From the NCBI GenBank assembly GCA_018398765.1, contig JAHBMJ010003506.1:1-15000 (forward strand): 15,000 nucleotides of DNA, read 5' to 3'. Positions 11,019-14,000 of the stretch are shown piece after piece; within the stretch, counting starts at the first letter, position 1; each line of letters starts with the position of its first letter. This DNA comes from Chromera velia (taxonomy: Eukaryota; Sar; Chromeraceae). The notes under the pieces were generated by a model. It did not search any database and had not been told where the DNA came from. It saw nothing but the letters and a program-made list of their open reading frames with translations. Both the position numbers and the translations under genes were made by a program.

Positions 11019-14000
11019 ATGGTCGTCTGTCAACGTCCCTTTTCCTTGATTCCAACCTGGGATGGCAGTCTGTTCTTTCTGCTCTTCCCGCACTTCATTT
11101 TTTTTACAAGAGGCGCAAACCCTCTCTTTTTTCTCCGCGTCTCCTTTCTCCTTTTCTCATGCAGAGGACGCCGACGGTCTGTGCGACCCTGTGTGGGAGA
11201 TCTGCGTGGAGGACCAGAGGGTCGGGCCCCCAGAGATCAACGACAACGGGGACCTGAAGCCGGACGTGCCCAGGTCCCTCAACCCAACGTACCTGCAGAG
11301 GTCCATCGTCAAGGTGCCCTTCTATGACCCGCCTGCTCGAGGGTGAGTTGGAAATTGACGCACGCAAATTTTGATGCGTCCTTGCGTGCGTCAACTGCTC
11401 GAGGGTGAATTGGACAAAGCGGAACTTTCCACCATACAGTCTGTGTCCGTTTGTTCTCTTGGTTTTGCACCGTGGTGCTGATGCCAGGCATAATTGGTGA
11501 CTCTTCGGATTGCCGTCCATCGATTCACTTGGTTGTGTGGAGTAGAGACGATGTCAAGCAAGTACCTTCAGTCTTGGTGTGCGCTGAGCTTCGATACTCA
11601 TCCAGAGTACGCTTTGCAGCTCTAGTCTATTTCGAATCATCTCTCCTCTTCAGTGTCCTCACCTCTGTGTCCTTTTCTTCTTCTGTGCTTCTCTTCGTGC
11701 CACCACAGGGAGAGCGCAAGGAGTGCACGGAAGCTGAGGAACTTTTCGGACCTCCTCGCACCCCCTCCGCCAGTCCTTGTGAGGATCTCCGATTGGGATC
11801 CTGCGACGTTCTTGGGCCTCGATGTTTTCTCAAATGTCTGTGCTTATTTTCTTTTTCTGTGTGTACTCTGGTTGCGTGATCCTTTCTCTGTGTATCCCTT
11901 AGCCCACGTATTCGCAGTAAGTGCTGGTAAACGGTAGTTTCATCAAAAGACGACACCTTCCTCCTGCCCTCTGCACGCACTCGAAAAGAACATGCAACGT
12001 TCCATGCAGTCGTCTCTCCGGGGGATTCCCTTCGCACTTTTTCCTTGCTTTCTCTGAATTGCATAGCAGATGCCTGTCTGCCCATAACGGAGCGTTTCCG
12101 TCGGTCACTTTGTCTTGCACAAGAGGAAAGAAGATATGCAGAACGAACGAAAAGAGTCCACACATGCCCCACTCACCCACTCGCTCCCGCTCTTTATCCG
12201 TCTGCCTGTCGGAATCCGTGCAGGCCAAACCCCAATATGAGCCGATAGGGCAATTCCTCTGTCTGCCTGACAGGGCGGGGAACCTGGACATCGCGTCTAT
12301 GTCGGGCTTCCCCCAGTCTGTGGATGAAGACGACATCAATGAGCTCCTCTGTCCTGCATGGTTCTCTCTCCTGGGGGAGAAGGTGTACACCCTGCCTGAG
12401 GCTGACAAGTGAGTTGTTCGATTGACGATCTGGAGTGTGAAAGAACTTTGCATTTTGTGTATCGGGAGTGTCTGAATAGGCCATTTTGGGGGTGCCCGCC
12501 TTGTTTTGCTTTTACGCAAGAAGGTCTGTCTGCTTTTCCGAAGGCTTCGTTTGATGAGTGAGTGAGTGAGTGAGTGAGTGAGTGAGTGAGTGAGTGAGGA
12601 AATGCAGAGAGGCAAGTGCCAGCACAAGATCACAGGCAACAGGCATGCAGGCTGAAAGGGGCGTATGGTTCCATAGAATGAGGGACTCTGGTTGCTTGCA
12701 CGAATTGTAGTTTGAGTCGAGAGAGAGACGTACGCCTCTTTCATCAGTTGGAGTGGAGAGGAACACTTCTCACAGCAGAAGAGGTTATGAGATGGGCCTT
12801 TGGAAGTCTCAGAAGATTGTGACTTTTTTTTCAGATGAAATGACGCATCTGTAAATTCTGCGTTCTTCCTTCCTGTCTTTTCCTTTTCCTGTTTGTTGGT
12901 TGCAGGGAGGCCGCCAGTGGTCGTTGGCAGAGACTTCCTCGTGTCCTCTTCGCCTGCGGTTACTCGAAGACAGGCCCTCCTGGGTTGAAGAGGGAGGGGG
13001 GGGAGGGGGTCGGGAATGTGGCCCCGCTGTTGCGGACAAAGAGCGCCAGCAGGAAGGGATGGGGTCAGTTGGTTGATGATGCAAAGATCAAACGAAGGAA
13101 AAGAAGGAGAGACGAAGCTTTGTCTGTATTTGTCATTTGTTCCTCCATTGCCTCATGAAGGCGTTTGTACGTTATCCAAAGAAAACGCACACCACCGCGA
13201 CCGTTTCGCAGCAAAAAAAAGGTGCACGCATTCTTTTCAGAAACGCCGCGAAGAAATTTCATGATGATGATGATGGCTGGCATTTCACTTGTGACCAACA
13301 GAGAAGTCGTCAATGATGATGGTGTTGGGGCTTTTCTGGGTGCATCAGAGACTGGGGGAACACAGAAAATGGAACTCAACATTCAGATGCGAAATCTGAA
13401 ACCCTTTGCCCCCCCTGTTTTTCTTTCAGGCCTGAGGCCTCTGCAGATGGAGCGGTTCAGGTTCACGGTGGACCTCCTAGGCCTCCGGGGTTTGCACACT
13501 CTTTCGTCCATTGGATCCTACAAGCTCACGGTGCACGGGCCGTGGAATGGAGAGAGTGCAGAGGTGAGTACCAAAACACAAACAAAAGGGAGCCGGTCTG
13601 GACAGACGGCAACAACGAAAAATCTGGCAGAACACTGAAATTTGTCGCCGTTTCGGTATGAAGGAGGGTAGAAGGACAGGAGTTTCCATCTCACATTTAC
13701 TCGAGTTCGTGGCTGAACATCTGCGTGCATATTCGCAAGTGTCGTCTGTGATTCTGTTGAAAATATTCACTTCTCTTCTCTCTACTGACCTGCCCTCCGC
13801 AGACTTCCCCGGATGCACAGCCAGAGGAGACGGAGGAGAAAGCTGCAGAGAAGGGGAAGAAGGGGAAGGGGAGGACACCCCTTCGGCTGACCATCCCAAC
13901 TTATGCCCTGCCAGGCGCCGCCAACCTGGGGGAGGACGAATCGATCGGCACCTCTGCCCTGGACGCCACCGGCATGGGTGTGCGCATCATCACCAGCGTC

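Noticed and set aside
12010-12099. Exon ending at GTCGGT in intron 23
   Set aside because: In the required phase 0 it meets TGA; the shorter version from 12070 meets TAA.
12555-12598. CRISPR-like array
   Set aside because: Simple tetranucleotide repeat without spacers in an intron of a nuclear gene.
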